64,000 nucleotides of DNA. Source: an uncultured Nodularia sp. Its GTDB lineage: Bacteria > Cyanobacteriota > Cyanobacteriia > Cyanobacteriales > Nostocaceae. Where the stretch lies: NCBI GenBank assembly GCA_903911355.1, contig CAIWDD010000040.1:18499-82498 (forward strand), in the 5' to 3' direction. Positions 55,724-64,000 of this stretch are shown here, one piece after another; position 1 is the stretch's first letter, and each line of letters starts with the position of its first letter. A program made the translations under genes and the position numbers. The notes beneath the pieces were generated by a model that was given only the letters and a program-made list of their open reading frames with translations, ran no database searches and was not told the origin of the DNA.

Positions 55724-56848
55724 TTAAGTAGAAATGCTGTAGTAATTTTGCAACCATTCCTCAATCACAGGACTCATGCTAGTTAGTAGGTCTGTGTTGA
55801 CGGAAATATGCAAAGTATTCCGACTCCAATTAGCCAGAGTTCGCAGTAATATTGTTTTAGCTGTTGTCAATCGCCGGGACACTGTATATTGCTTGATTTC
55901 TAACTGTTTGGCAATCACATCTTGATTTTGCTGTTGACCATAGTATAGTTGTAAAATCTTTTGCAATTGCGGTTCAAGTTGGGTGATGGTATCCCCTAAA
56001 ACTTGGTTAATCTGCATTTGCACACCAGCGCGGGTTTGGGCTTCTTCTGCGGCGATCATTCCATCGATTAAAGATGATTGTTCGGTTCCTGGTAGATCTA
56101 CCCCTGGTAGATAATCAAGGGAATCCCTCCTGGGGTAAAGATATTTTCTCACCGCTGTGGCCGCACTTAGCAGCCAGTTTTCTAAGGTTTGGGGGTTGAC
56201 TTTAGAGCAAGTTTGTGTATTATACATTTGGGCGATCGCTTGCCAAATTTGCTCATCCGGTGGAGCTAGTTGGCGACAATTACCAGGTTGGGGGATATAC
56301 AAAGTTTTAAAACATTGCCAAGCCACGATATAAGTGTTAATCCTATCTGAGGAGAACCCAGCATTTTTGAGAGCGTCATGGAATCGCCTTTGTGATGTTT
56401 TCCTTAACAGACCCCAGTCTGTACAAATATCCACTTCCCCAACTTGACGACAATATTCCCGGATAGCATTCCCAAACACAATACTGGCATAACTTTTAAA
56501 ACTACTGCTGTAATTAGGATTAAAACCTTGGAAAACTTTATTAACTTGGGCGATCGCTATCTGAAAACAATCTGATATTTTGTATTGGGTACTCAGGAAG
56601 TTAGCCACTGTTTTTTGAGAACTCCAATAGCAAGCTTCTTGTAAATATGCTGTCAGATGTTGCTGGGCCAAAAATTTAGTTTCTGCAACTTCCCACGACT
56701 TATACCAATACATAACCCAAAAGTTTTCAGTTGTATTTTTTGTTGTTTGTTGCAGACAACTTTGAATGCTGCGACGCAATCTTGATTCTGTCGCCCAATG
56801 ACTGAATCTGTCTCCCTGAAACTGTAAGAAAGTGGAAAAAATTTCCAT
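55724..56848 (-). CDS. Divergent sigma-70-family RNA polymerase sigma factor
   Basis: 374 residues from ATG 56848 (an ATG at 56869 adds 7). The C-terminal part has a sigma region-4-like HTH (QLEPQLQKILQLYYGQQQNQ, then QYTVSRRLTTAKTILLRTL). The N-terminal half is helical with an unclear region 2 (YASIVFGNAIREYCR is a candidate core-binding/-10 segment). It is in the operon-like unit with DUF1822, 41 bp upstream. Could be an ECF-type regulator for specialised promoters; targets unknown. Confidence 0.75.
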   Translation of the reverse strand: MEIFSTFLQFQGDRFSHWATESRLRRSIQSCLQQTTKNTTENFWVMYWYKSWEVAETKFLAQQHLTAYLQEACYWSSQKTVANFLSTQYKISDCFQIAIAQVNKVFQGFNPNYSSSFKSYASIVFGNAIREYCRQVGEVDICTDWGLLRKTSQRRFHDALKNAGFSSDRINTYIVAWQCFKTLYIPQPGNCRQLAPPDEQIWQAIAQMYNTQTCSKVNPQTLENWLLSAATAVRKYLYPRRDSLDYLPGVDLPGTEQSSLIDGMIAAEEAQTRAGVQMQINQVLGDTITQLEPQLQKILQLYYGQQQNQDVIAKQLEIKQYTVSRRLTTAKTILLRTLANWSRNTLHISVNTDLLTSMSPVIEEWLQNYYSIST

Positions 56849-57264
56849 GATAGTAGTCCGGGGTTGCATAGAAAATGAGAACCTGACCTAAAGAAAAAAT
56901 GCCAGGTAAAACAATACCAGCACTTTACTACACAAAAGATAATCACAATATCTAAAAAAATGCGGTTTATGTTGATTCACTAAATAACTTTAGATAACAT
57001 TTGGGAGAACCAATAATCTTGGGAAATTTTCAACAGATCAAGATTAATAGTTTTAGCCGTTTTCACCAGTTTTTTAGTGAGTGTTAGATAAAATTGGAGA
57101 CAGGGTAAATACTATTGAAAAACAAATTAAAGTAGTAACTATCAGACTTGATAAGTCTCTTATCCAAGATTTATCAGCTGTGGAACGCCGCGAGTTATTG
57201 GAATCTTTAGAATCACCACCAAGACAGCTTTCGTCAAACGTCAAAATTCATACCACAAAATGGT

Positions 57265-57294
57265 GATCGCCTTTATCCAGTGCCAAAGGCGATC
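57265..57294. terminator. Palindrome with HIP1-like ends, candidate terminator
   Basis: GATCGCCTTT (57265-57274) and AAAGGCGATC (57285-57294), perfect 10-bp stem with a 10-nt loop. It lies 97 bp beyond the methyltransferase stop (minus). Confidence 0.5.
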
Positions 57295-57390
57295 GCATAT
57301 TTCAGTAGTTACCCGGATAAACCAGTTAATGTATGTTGATATTCCCTGGGAGTTGAACACCAACTCATCCTCAATAACAAGGGTTAAGTA

Positions 57391-58227
57391 TCAACGTTTT
57401 TCCATGCCAAAATTTACCTGTCCGTACTTGCTAGCGTTGCTTTTGAGGATATCCTCGTTGAATGCCGATGAAAATTTCTTGGGATAATCGTATTTAGAGA
57501 TTGCATTTAGACAATACTCGTCACTGCTGGGCAGTTTAGAGAACCCTATGAGTATTCCAAAGTCCCTAACGATGCTGTATCTGTATTTACCAGTCAAAAT
57601 TCTTGACTTTAGCATCTTTTGTTGAAGAATACTGGCCATAGTTGCCTGGCAGAGATACATTTTATTTCCTCCTGCGAAGAAAGGAACAAAGCGCCTCGGT
57701 CTATCAATTTCACAAAAGTCAAGAACCGCCGCTTCAATACCAGGAAATTCTCTGTCTTGATAGTCATCCATTATTATGATACCATATTTTGAGACATATG
57801 GAGAAAACATAATTAGTTGCTGATAGACCTCATGATATTCATGTCCTGCATCAATATGCAGAATCCGAAGAGACCTTGAAAATCTTTCGTCCAATTCAGT
57901 TGCAGAAATATTGGCAGTATCGCCCACCACGAAGTCAGTCCTTGACTGTGATTCCCCATATTGCTTTAAGTTATTTCTTGCCCTGTCCAGCATATCTCCT
58001 GGAAAAAGATCAAAGGCATGGGCATACTCTGATTCTGTTAAGAAGTGACTAAGGAGTACGAGGGACTTACCTTCAAATACTCCAACCTCGCAGATGTCAC
58101 CTGTAATGCCAAGTGATTTTTGCACAACGTCTAACAACCAAAATGAGATAATGTCGGCAGGGAAAAACCAACCATTTATTTGCGAAGATTCTTTATTTAA
58201 GTACTGTTCCAATCTTGCTTTTTCCAT
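57391..58227 (-). CDS. Class I SAM-dependent methyltransferase (TylF/Methyltransf_24-like)
   Basis: 278 residues. Motif I DICEVGVFEGKS (44-55), acidic motif in HAFDLFPGDML, motif with IDAGHEYHEVYQQL, and MDDYQD. This class methylates sugars or macrolide-type acceptors and is common in secondary-metabolite and surface-glycan loci. No such cluster is here; the acceptor is unknown. The C-terminal 70 residues are Lys/Ser/Tyr-rich. Base composition is a little more AT-rich than the neighbours. Confidence 0.78.
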   Translation of the reverse strand: MEKARLEQYLNKESSQINGWFFPADIISFWLLDVVQKSLGITGDICEVGVFEGKSLVLLSHFLTESEYAHAFDLFPGDMLDRARNNLKQYGESQSRTDFVVGDTANISATELDERFSRSLRILHIDAGHEYHEVYQQLIMFSPYVSKYGIIIMDDYQDREFPGIEAAVLDFCEIDRPRRFVPFFAGGNKMYLCQATMASILQQKMLKSRILTGKYRYSIVRDFGILIGFSKLPSSDEYCLNAISKYDYPKKFSSAFNEDILKSNASKYGQVNFGMEKR

Positions 58228-58664
58228 GGTTTAAAACCTTTAAAAAGTATAAAATGACTCTAATATAACTCTGTTATAATCCAACTTCCCAGTGGTAACA
58301 GTTGCTGATCACCTTTCCAGCTTGTCCATAAACCAATGGGTTGGAGAAACGCTTGGGAGGTTTTCATTAAGTTGATCTCCCCGGGTACTGGGGATATCCT
58401 CACAATACAAAATTTACCATAAAAAAAGGCGGAATCAGTAGAGGCTGTTTAAGTCAGCCTAACAAAGTTCGTTTGTGGACTCTTCAGAAATCCCCGGTTT
58501 TGAAAACCGGGGAAGCTTCAGAACTTTACTGGTGGTCAAACTTAGGGAATACAGATTAGCCAGTGTTTAGTGTACAATTTATAAGGAATTGACCGAAAAG
58601 AACAGCCAATGAGATAATTTCGGCTCCAAAATAAATACTAAAATCGCAAAATCTAGAAATTGTT
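58228..58664. other. Spacer with IS-end-like hairpin tag
   Basis: 437 bp without a gene. The only notable element is the tag plus hairpin at 58464-58512. Confidence 0.55.
58464..58512 (+). repeat. Hairpin plus 23-bp tag (copy 2)
   Basis: The tag AAAGTTCGTTTG/TGGACTCTTCA at 58464-58486 is identical to copy 1 at 15982-16004, then the perfect hairpin CCCCGGTTT-TGA-AAACCGGGG at 58492-58512. Confidence 0.6.
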
Positions 58665-59132
58665 ATGTTGATAAGTGCCGTTGTTGCATATTTACATTAC
58701 TTGGGGTTGATGTTGTCTTTTGGAGCGCTAGTTTTAGAGATATTCATCTTAAACTCTCAAAAGGAGTTGAGCTTAAATGAGGCTTGGAAAATTGTCATCG
58801 CTGATACAGTATATGGGATATCAGCAGTAATGATTTTAGCTACAGGTGTATTACGTGTTCTTTACTATGGTAAAGGCTCCGAGTACTATTTAAATAATCC
58901 TGTTTTTTATACAAAAGTAGCCATCTTTCTGTTAGTAGGTGGTTTGTCTTTGTATCCCACAATTTCTTTTATTAGTTGGGTTCCTGCTCTACAAAAAGGC
59001 ACAGCCCCCAAGGTAGAATCAACTCAAGTAAATCGTCTCATCTGGTTAATTAGAACTGAAATTGTTGGTTTTGCACTGATTCCCCTGTTGGCTGCACTCA
59101 TGGCCAGGGGAATAGGTTACCCAGTGAGTTAA
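58665..59132 (+). CDS. DUF2214 family membrane protein
   Basis: 155 residues with four membrane helices (AVVAYLHYLGLMLSFGALVL; TVYGISAVMILATGVLRVLY; KVAIFLLVGGLSLYPTISF; VGFALIPLLAALMARGI). HYLGLMLSFGALV carries a conserved His that might bind haem or metal in this family. Function unknown. It ends 4 bp from the opposing metallo-beta-lactamase-fold gene. Confidence 0.82.
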   Translation: MLISAVVAYLHYLGLMLSFGALVLEIFILNSQKELSLNEAWKIVIADTVYGISAVMILATGVLRVLYYGKGSEYYLNNPVFYTKVAIFLLVGGLSLYPTISFISWVPALQKGTAPKVESTQVNRLIWLIRTEIVGFALIPLLAALMARGIGYPVS

Positions 59133-59136
59133 GTAA

Positions 59137-59736
59137 TTACAACGTCCCTAGCAAATCCTGCAAGCGATCACGACCATCCCGAAACACCGGCCAACCGTCC
59201 CCCACCAATACGGCCTCTACGTGGGGTAGTGCTGCTAGGCGTTGCACAGAAGCCACAGCCGCTTCACGGTTGAGCAACTTCTCATCAGGTAAGATGGTTA
59301 AACTCCCAGCCTTGCGGGCGCGTACAAGGTCTCCTGTAATCAAAGTTGTTTCCTCTAGTAACAAGGCCAACTCCCCCGGTGTCTTAGAACCGTGGAGTTC
59401 TAACACCTTTAACCCGGGGACAACTTCATCACCATCACCTAACCAGCGATCGCAACGTATGGGAAAACTACCCTTTTCCTTCACAGGACCGGCTATTTTA
59501 GCATAAGTTTGGTCAGCGATTTCCTTAGCAGACCTAATATGCTCAGAATTAGTCAACACAATCCAACGCACACCACCGAGGGATTGCAAATGATTCCAAT
59601 CATGATTTGATAAAGCCACTGGGTCAATGAGGATATTTCCCTGTGGACGTACCCAAGCAACCCCATGGAAATCAATATTTCTTGTGGGATTGAAAGTAGA
59701 CCAGCCATATAGATCCGGACGGTGTAGAGATTTCAT
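59137..59736 (-). CDS. Degenerate MBL-fold metallo-hydrolase-like protein
   Basis: 199 residues with the metallo-beta-lactamase fold (HGVAWVRPQGNILIDPVALS, LITGDLVRA, ALPHVEAVLVGDGWPVF). The metal-binding HxHxDH is replaced by TNSEHIRSA, with only one His, so ordinary two-metal catalysis is unlikely. The Asp of GDLV and the GDG.. motif near the C-terminus (site of the last His) remain partly. Might be a one-metal or binding-only protein. Confidence 0.75.
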   Translation of the reverse strand: MKSLHRPDLYGWSTFNPTRNIDFHGVAWVRPQGNILIDPVALSNHDWNHLQSLGGVRWIVLTNSEHIRSAKEIADQTYAKIAGPVKEKGSFPIRCDRWLGDGDEVVPGLKVLELHGSKTPGELALLLEETTLITGDLVRARKAGSLTILPDEKLLNREAAVASVQRLAALPHVEAVLVGDGWPVFRDGRDRLQDLLGTL

Positions 59737-60277
59737 AAAAATTCTGGTTTAGTACCTTCAATAGCTCTGGATTTATAGTTCAATTTCAATAATGTATCAA
59801 TAATCCCATCTTTAATTCAATGCTTATAGCCATTTTTTTGCAATTAGTCCCTGGGTGAGCAGCTTAACCACTCAATTACTGGCAAACTATTTTAGAGGAT
59901 GTTTGTCAAGTCATGATTAGTGTATCAACTATTGCTTGACCCCACCCAGTCCCCTTGTAAGGGGAGGGGACTGGATTTTATTGTTTGGGTGTGTTCCCCA
60001 ATCCTTCCTATTCCCTATTCCCTTTCCTCACTGATAATTTCTCAACTCAAATAGGATGACTATAGTCAGGATATGATTTTATCAAGCCTTTTTCAGGCTA
60101 ATGAAGTACACATCAATTACCTATTCCGGTGTTCCCTGAAACTAAACAACTTTGTACGTCATGAGCATGGGAAATGCTATATCAATCAAATTTACGAAAA
60201 AAATGCCATTGACCCTAAAAAAAATCTAATTACTGTTATAAGTAGTGCCTATGTCAGTAATTCAGGAGGTATTTACG
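59737..60277. other. Spacer with repeat copy C
   Basis: 541 bp. Repeat copy C occupies 59894-60008. A 74-codon plus frame at 60073 has no ribosome binding site and I do not support it. Confidence 0.5.
59894..60008 (-). repeat. 110-bp palindromic dispersed repeat, copy C (inverted)
   Basis: Reverse-oriented full-length copy from AGAGGATGTTTGTCAAGTCA to CCCCAATCCTTCC. It retains the left arm (GGAAGGATTGGGGAACACAC) and has no SDR; the core is CCAGTCCCC TTGTAAGGGG AGGGGACTGG. Confidence 0.88.
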
Positions 60278-60637
60278 ATGATAATGATGATGACTGAAAC
60301 CATGACTACTCAAATGCAAAACTGCATCAACGCCTGCATGGAATGTCACAAAATCTGCCTGGAAACCATGACTCACTGTATGAGCAAAGATGGTAAGCAA
60401 ATCAACAAGGGCATTATGAGTATGGTGCGTGACTGCTCAGAAATATGTATGATGTGCATGAACATGATGATGGGCGGTTCGGAATTCATGGGGCGCACTT
60501 GTATGCTTTGCGCTGAAATGTGCGATCGCGTTGCTACCGCTTGTGAACAGAGCCAAGATCAAAAGATGATGCAATGTGCAGCCTCGTGCCGTCGGTGTGC
60601 TGAAGCCTGCAGATCCATGAAAATGATGCCCGCCTAA
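60278..60637 (+). CDS. Cys-rich four-helix-bundle copper-binding protein (Csp-like, DUF326)
   Basis: 119 residues from ATG 60278, with CAGGAGG ahead. It has 16 cysteines, most in CxxxC or CxxC spacings (CINACMECHKIC, CSEICMMC, CMLCAEMC, CAASCRRCAEAC), pointing inside a helical bundle that stores Cu(I), plus a very Met-rich start and middle. No signal peptide, so cytosolic (Csp3-like). It may protect against or buffer copper for plastocyanin and cytochrome oxidase. Followed convergently by the peroxiredoxin gene. Confidence 0.88.
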   Translation: MIMMMTETMTTQMQNCINACMECHKICLETMTHCMSKDGKQINKGIMSMVRDCSEICMMCMNMMMGGSEFMGRTCMLCAEMCDRVATACEQSQDQKMMQCAASCRRCAEACRSMKMMPA

Positions 60638-60644
60638 CTATCGC

Positions 60645-60674
60645 ACCTAGATATACCTAGATATACTTAGATAT
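60645..60674 (+). repeat. Three tandem 10-bp repeats after the Csp-like gene
   Basis: ACCTAGATAT, ACCTAGATAT, ACTTAGATAT directly following the stop codon. Confidence 0.7.
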
Positions 60675-60700
60675 AATTTAGGCCTTTTCACCTAATTTAT

Positions 60701-60738
60701 TGAAAAAACGAGAGATGTAAACGGTGTCTACATCTCTC
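60701..60738 (-). terminator. Rho-independent terminator of the peroxiredoxin gene
   Basis: On the minus strand GAGAGATGTA pairs with TACATCTCTC (10-bp stem, 60710-60738), followed by a run of six T (the A6 at 60702). Confidence 0.85.
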
Positions 60739-60765
60739 CTTCGTCAATCCGACTTAAACAAAAAT

Positions 60766-61377
60766 CTAGATAGCAGAGAAGTAAACCTTAGACTTCACAG
60801 GGTCAGGATTCATAGTTTTATCACCAGGTTGCCAACCAGCGGGGCAAACTTCCTCAGGGTGAGACTGAACATGCTGAAGTGCTTTTAATGTCCGCAGAGT
60901 TTCATCAACACTGCGACCAAAGGCCAAGTTATTAATGGTAGCGTGCTGGAGTACACCATCTTGATCGATGATAAACAGACCACGCAAAGCAATACCGGCG
61001 CTGGGGTCAAGGACGTTGTAAGCGGCGCTAATTTCTTTCTTAATGTCGGAAACTAGGGGATAATTGAGGTCACCCACACCACCAGCCTTGCGGTCAGTTT
61101 GAATCCAGGCTAGGTGAGAGAACTCGCTATCCACGGACAGACCGAGGACTTCAGTGTTAATTTGCTTAAATTCTTCGTAGCGATCGCTAAATGCTGTGAT
61201 CTCAGTGGGGCAAACAAAGGTAAAGTCTAGGGGGTAGAAAAACAGAACGACATACTTACCACGGTAGTCGGAAAGTTTAATTGTCTTAAATTCTTGATCT
61301 ACCACAGCAGTTGCTGTAAATTCAGGAGCCTGTTGACCAACACGGAGGCATCCTTCTGTTGCGTAAGTAAGGGACAT
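60766..61377 (-). CDS. Typical 2-Cys peroxiredoxin
   Basis: 203 residues. Peroxidatic C56 in FTFVCPTE and resolving C178 in EEVCPAGW, with the C-terminal helix ([11 protein letters not shown]) of the eukaryotic-like sensitive type. It reduces H2O2 and alkyl hydroperoxides using thioredoxin; typical of cyanobacteria and chloroplasts. Leader of 61378-61514 separates it from the divergent debranching enzyme gene. Confidence 0.95.
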   Translation of the reverse strand: MSLTYATEGCLRVGQQAPEFTATAVVDQEFKTIKLSDYRGKYVVLFFYPLDFTFVCPTEITAFSDRYEEFKQINTEVLGLSVDSEFSHLAWIQTDRKAGGVGDLNYPLVSDIKKEISAAYNVLDPSAGIALRGLFIIDQDGVLQHATINNLAFGRSVDETLRTLKALQHVQSHPEEVCPAGWQPGDKTMNPDPVKSKVYFSAI

Positions 61378-61514
61378 GAAGCCAATTCTCCTTAGACTAA
61401 AGACTGATATACGTAAAAGAGCGTTGAAACTCGGGTCAGTTTACACTTACCCGTCTAAAATTTAATTACAAACTGTTACGACTATATCATAGTCATAACG
61501 ATTTTGAGTAAAAA

Positions 61515-63506
61515 ATGCCTGATTTAGACACAAGAGAATGGTTACTAACTAATGGCTTGGGCAGTTTTGCCAGTGGGACAATTTCCGATGTTCGCACCCG
61601 CACCTATCATGGTTGGCTATTTGCCGCCACTAATCCCCCCTGTGGGCGTACCCTGTTGTTTTCCCACCTGGAAGCAAGTTTAGAAGTCTCAGGAAAGGTG
61701 ATCCCACTAGGGACAAACTACTGGGGTAATGATGAAATTGCCCCCCAGGGTTACAAGTTGCTGCACTATTTTGATATTAACCCAGTTCCCCAATGGATTT
61801 GGAGACAAGACAATTGGCAACTCAGTAGAGAGTTAATCATGCCCCACTTTTTAGGGGATAGTTGTAAACATCAGCTACTAATTAAGTATTATTATCAGGG
61901 TAAAATCTCAGTAAAACTACGATTACGGTTACTGATAGGCGATCGCGATTTTCACCACCAACAAAAAGGTCATCCAGGCTTAGAGTTTTCACAATTATTG
62001 GGTAAAAATCAAGTTTGTCTCCAAGCAAAATTTCCGGGGGGATTCGGTACACCATGGTATTTGCGCTGGAGTCGGGGGGAATATCAAGCTAATGCGGTTT
62101 GGTATTGGAATTATTTATTACCAGAAGAGAAAAAACGAGGATTAGGCGATCGCGAAGACCTCTACAGCCCTGGCTACTTAACAGTTAAACTAGAACCGGG
62201 AGATGCCATTGTTCTAGAAGCACAGATGGGTTTTCCTGACCCACAGCAAGCTCTACTCACCCCAGAAATTTTTACCGCTGCTGTGGAAGCAGAACAAAAA
62301 AGACTATCCCAAATTTTTAGCTGGGTAACCCATAAATCCCCCTCATCCCCCATCTGGCAAAAATTATTAAAAGCCAGCGATCAATTTATCGTTCATCGAG
62401 CTTCCATCGCTGGTCCCACGGTGATTGCTGGTTACCACTGGTTCAATGACTGGGGACGTGACACCTTGATTGCTATACCTGGTTTAACCTTAGTTACCCG
62501 ACGCTTTGAACTAGCTAAAGGACTATTACAAACCTTTGGGCGTTACTGTCGTCACGGTCTGATACCTAATGTTTTTCCTGATGTTGATGGTCAACCCTCT
62601 TATAACAGTATTGATGCAGCTTTATGGTGGATTGAAACTTTAGGGCTATATTTAGAAGCTACCCAAGATTGGGAATTTTTAGCAGTCCAGTTTCCTATTG
62701 TACAACAAATTCACAAAGCCTTTATGGGTGGAACCCATTACAACATCCAAGTTGATGCTACTGATGGCTTAGTGAGTTGGGATGTCCCCGGTATGGCTCT
62801 TACCTGGATGGATGTGGTAATTGACGGAGAAGCTATCACCCCCCGCAATGGTAAACCAGTAGAAATCAATGCTCTGTGGTATTCCGCCTTATGTTGGATG
62901 AGTAAATGGGCGCAACGCTTAAGGGAAATGCAGTTAGGAGACTCCACCCGCTTGGTAAAGCAAGCCTGGCGTTATAGTCAGCAAGCGGAACAAGTAAAAA
63001 TTTCTCTACAAAAGTTTTGGAACCCATCAGGTTATTTATACGACACGATAGAATTAGATGACCGCCGTAATGCCCAGATTCGCCCTAATGCAGTGATAGC
63101 ATTGTCCTTGCATCATTGCGGCTTTTCACCACAGCAGAGCCAAGCTGTAGTAGATTTAGCCACTGTGCGTTTACTTACTCCCTATGGCTTGCGGAGTTTA
63201 GATACATCCGACCCTGCTTATATCGGTAAATATATTGGAAATTCCCCACAGCGCGATCGCTCCTACCACCAGGGGACTGTTTGGGCTTGGTTGATTGGCC
63301 CCTTTACTCGGGCTTGGGAGCGTTCTTACCCCCAACTACCTTTACCCTTTGATTGGCAACCATTACTAGATCATTTCCTTTGTGATGCCTGTATACAATC
63401 GATTTCAGAAATTTTTGATGGGGATTTTCCCCATACCCCTAAAGGTGCGATCGCTCAAGCTTGGTCAGTTGCGGAAGTAATCAGACATTTTCCACAAAGG
63501 ACATAA
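61515..63506 (+). CDS. Glycogen debranching enzyme (amylo-alpha-1,6-glucosidase family)
   Basis: 663 residues. The N-terminal beta-sandwich (NGLGSFASGTISDVRTRTYH) is the bacterial/archaeal GDE_N domain; the C-terminal (alpha/alpha)6 barrel has GYHWFNDWGRDTLIAIPGL (catalytic acid Asp), DAALWWIE and RSYHQGTVWAWLIGPFTRAW. This is a GH133-like enzyme that removes alpha-1,6 branches from glycogen. No signal peptide. The stop is followed by a heptamer repeat array. No other glycogen gene is nearby. Confidence 0.9.
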   Translation: MPDLDTREWLLTNGLGSFASGTISDVRTRTYHGWLFAATNPPCGRTLLFSHLEASLEVSGKVIPLGTNYWGNDEIAPQGYKLLHYFDINPVPQWIWRQDNWQLSRELIMPHFLGDSCKHQLLIKYYYQGKISVKLRLRLLIGDRDFHHQQKGHPGLEFSQLLGKNQVCLQAKFPGGFGTPWYLRWSRGEYQANAVWYWNYLLPEEKKRGLGDREDLYSPGYLTVKLEPGDAIVLEAQMGFPDPQQALLTPEIFTAAVEAEQKRLSQIFSWVTHKSPSSPIWQKLLKASDQFIVHRASIAGPTVIAGYHWFNDWGRDTLIAIPGLTLVTRRFELAKGLLQTFGRYCRHGLIPNVFPDVDGQPSYNSIDAALWWIETLGLYLEATQDWEFLAVQFPIVQQIHKAFMGGTHYNIQVDATDGLVSWDVPGMALTWMDVVIDGEAITPRNGKPVEINALWYSALCWMSKWAQRLREMQLGDSTRLVKQAWRYSQQAEQVKISLQKFWNPSGYLYDTIELDDRRNAQIRPNAVIALSLHHCGFSPQQSQAVVDLATVRLLTPYGLRSLDTSDPAYIGKYIGNSPQRDRSYHQGTVWAWLIGPFTRAWERSYPQLPLPFDWQPLLDHFLCDACIQSISEIFDGDFPHTPKGAIAQAWSVAEVIRHFPQRT

Positions 63507-63516
63507 AATACCACAC

Positions 63517-63558
63517 GGTTGACGGTTGACGGTTGACTGTTGACTGTTGACTGTTGAC
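63517..63558 (+). repeat. Heptamer tandem repeat (6 x KGTTGAC-type)
   Basis: GGTTGAC three times, then TGTTGAC three times, exactly in register, directly after the debranching gene. Confidence 0.88.
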
Positions 63559-63572
63559 AAACCCAAAAATAC

Positions 63573-64000
63573 CTATCCCCGAATTACTCTAATATTTCTA
63601 CCTTGGGGACTTAGGGCTATTTCCGTGGTGGTTCTGTCACTGATGGGGGGTAAGTCGGGGCGACGGTCAAATATTACTAACCATCCTGTATCTAAATTTA
63701 ATCCTGATAAATATTTATCTAACTGTATGAGTCCTTGGGGTAAGGGGTCGGGTTTACCCTGTTTCCATACCTTTAATTCCATCCCTAAGACTACATCCCC
63801 ATAACGCAGACATATATCCATCCTCCCAGAGCCAATGGCATATTCCCGTTCTAAACTCCCACTACCATTGACCACACGGTGTAAAAATGCCATTAATACT
63901 AAATGGGGAGCAATTTCTGGGTAAGGGGTACTTTTAAATAATGGTTCCCCGTGTTGTCGCCAAAAGTCTAAGAATAAGTCTAATAATTTTTCTGGGATTA
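63573..64000 (-). CDS. C-terminal part of a nuclease-domain protein (AAA-ATPase/PD-(D/E)XK type), 5' end outside
   Basis: The minus frame is open from the window edge at 64000 to a stop at 63573 (about 142 residues). GSGRMDICLRYGDVVLGMELKVWK has the D...ExK nuclease core (D of MDI, E-L-K), with LIQLDKYLSGLNLDTGWLVIFDRR as the following beta-alpha-beta, resembling the C-terminal nuclease domain of DUF1703-type AAA-ATPase proteins. The N-terminal ATPase part, if present, lies beyond 64000. The first ATG in the visible frame (63893) is internal. Confidence 0.75.
   Translation of the reverse strand, partial: IPEKLLDLFLDFWRQHGEPLFKSTPYPEIAPHLVLMAFLHRVVNGSGSLEREYAIGSGRMDICLRYGDVVLGMELKVWKQGKPDPLPQGLIQLDKYLSGLNLDTGWLVIFDRRPDLPPISDRTTTEIALSPQGRNIRVIRG

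Noticed and set aside
57081..57266. 61-codon plus frame with GTG start
   Set aside because: No ribosome binding site, no recognised family; helical look is not enough.
60073..60297. 74-codon plus frame ahead of the Csp-like gene
   Set aside because: Overlaps the real start region of the Csp-like gene in another frame, no ribosome binding site.
63517..63558. Possible CRISPR array from repeating GTTGAC
   Set aside because: 7-bp perfect tandem units without spacers; it is a simple heptamer repeat. No CRISPR array or cas gene was seen anywhere in the window.

Overview
The window looks like chromosomal DNA from a filamentous, heterocyst-forming cyanobacterium (Nostocales). Evidence seen directly: frequent HIP1-type palindromes (GCGATCGC), NDH-1 subunits NdhL and NdhS, a tRNA-Leu(UAA) split by a group I intron, many cyanobacteria-restricted families (DUF3007, DUF751, DUF4327, DUF1822, DUF2214), a HetZ-family protein, a bacteriophytochrome operon and a fused molybdate transporter modBC. 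The genus cannot be fixed from the sequence alone. Most of the window is conserved core genome with accessory patches.

Layout. 1-2.5 kb: 5' part of a Tat-exported PhoX-type phosphatase (minus) and a GT2 glycosyltransferase. 2.6-8.2 kb: rpsB, tsf, a cyanobacterial unknown and recG. 8.2-9.6 kb: a small accessory patch with a HEPN-like ORF fused by decay to a HicB antitoxin remnant, then an Uma2 protein. 9.8-15.6 kb: DUF2993 protein, UDP-glucose dehydrogenase and UDP-glucuronate decarboxylase (nucleotide-sugar supply), and a Na+/H+ antiporter with a universal-stress tail. 15.6-24.5 kb: repeat-rich spacer, HAS-barrel protein, ndhS, hydrolase, two Ser/Thr kinases, avtA-rimM and a decayed TnpB transposase. 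24.5-32 kb: ndhL-DUF3007-trpA, tRNA-Leu, a membrane protein, two lipoproteins, larC and the t6A gene. 32-36 kb: hetZ-like gene, a restriction-modification pair (PD-(D/E)XK nuclease plus Dam-type methylase), DUF751 and rbfA. 37-46 kb: CDF transporter; the bacteriophytochrome, response regulator and hybrid kinase operon; a kinase-like protein that has lost its catalytic lobe. 47-52 kb: HAD phosphatase and the molybdate cluster (HTH/molybdate-domain regulator, modBC, modA). 52.6-53.3 kb: two tandem near-identical genes for short double-glycine peptides. 53.4-64 kb: oxidoreductase, DUF1822 protein and its sigma factor, methyltransferase, DUF2214, degenerate metallo-beta-lactamase-fold protein, Cys-rich copper-binding helical-bundle protein, 2-Cys peroxiredoxin, glycogen debranching enzyme and the 3' part of a nuclease-domain protein.

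The most unusual signals are: (1) the tandem peptide pair at 52.6-53.3 kb, with identical 36-residue leaders ending in GG, a hypervariable 13-14-residue segment and a nearly invariant 30-residue tail, and no maturation genes nearby; (2) about 16 copies of a very small dispersed repeat (SDR-like, ATGGCTAACGCCACGC type), at least eight of them lying in frame inside genes, and one nested inside one of three copies of a larger ~110-bp palindromic repeat, which gives a natural filled/empty-site comparison; (3) a possible GATC restriction system in a genome rich in HIP1 sites that contain GATC; (4) IS200/IS605-type remnants and twin hairpin tags at 15.9 and 58.5 kb.
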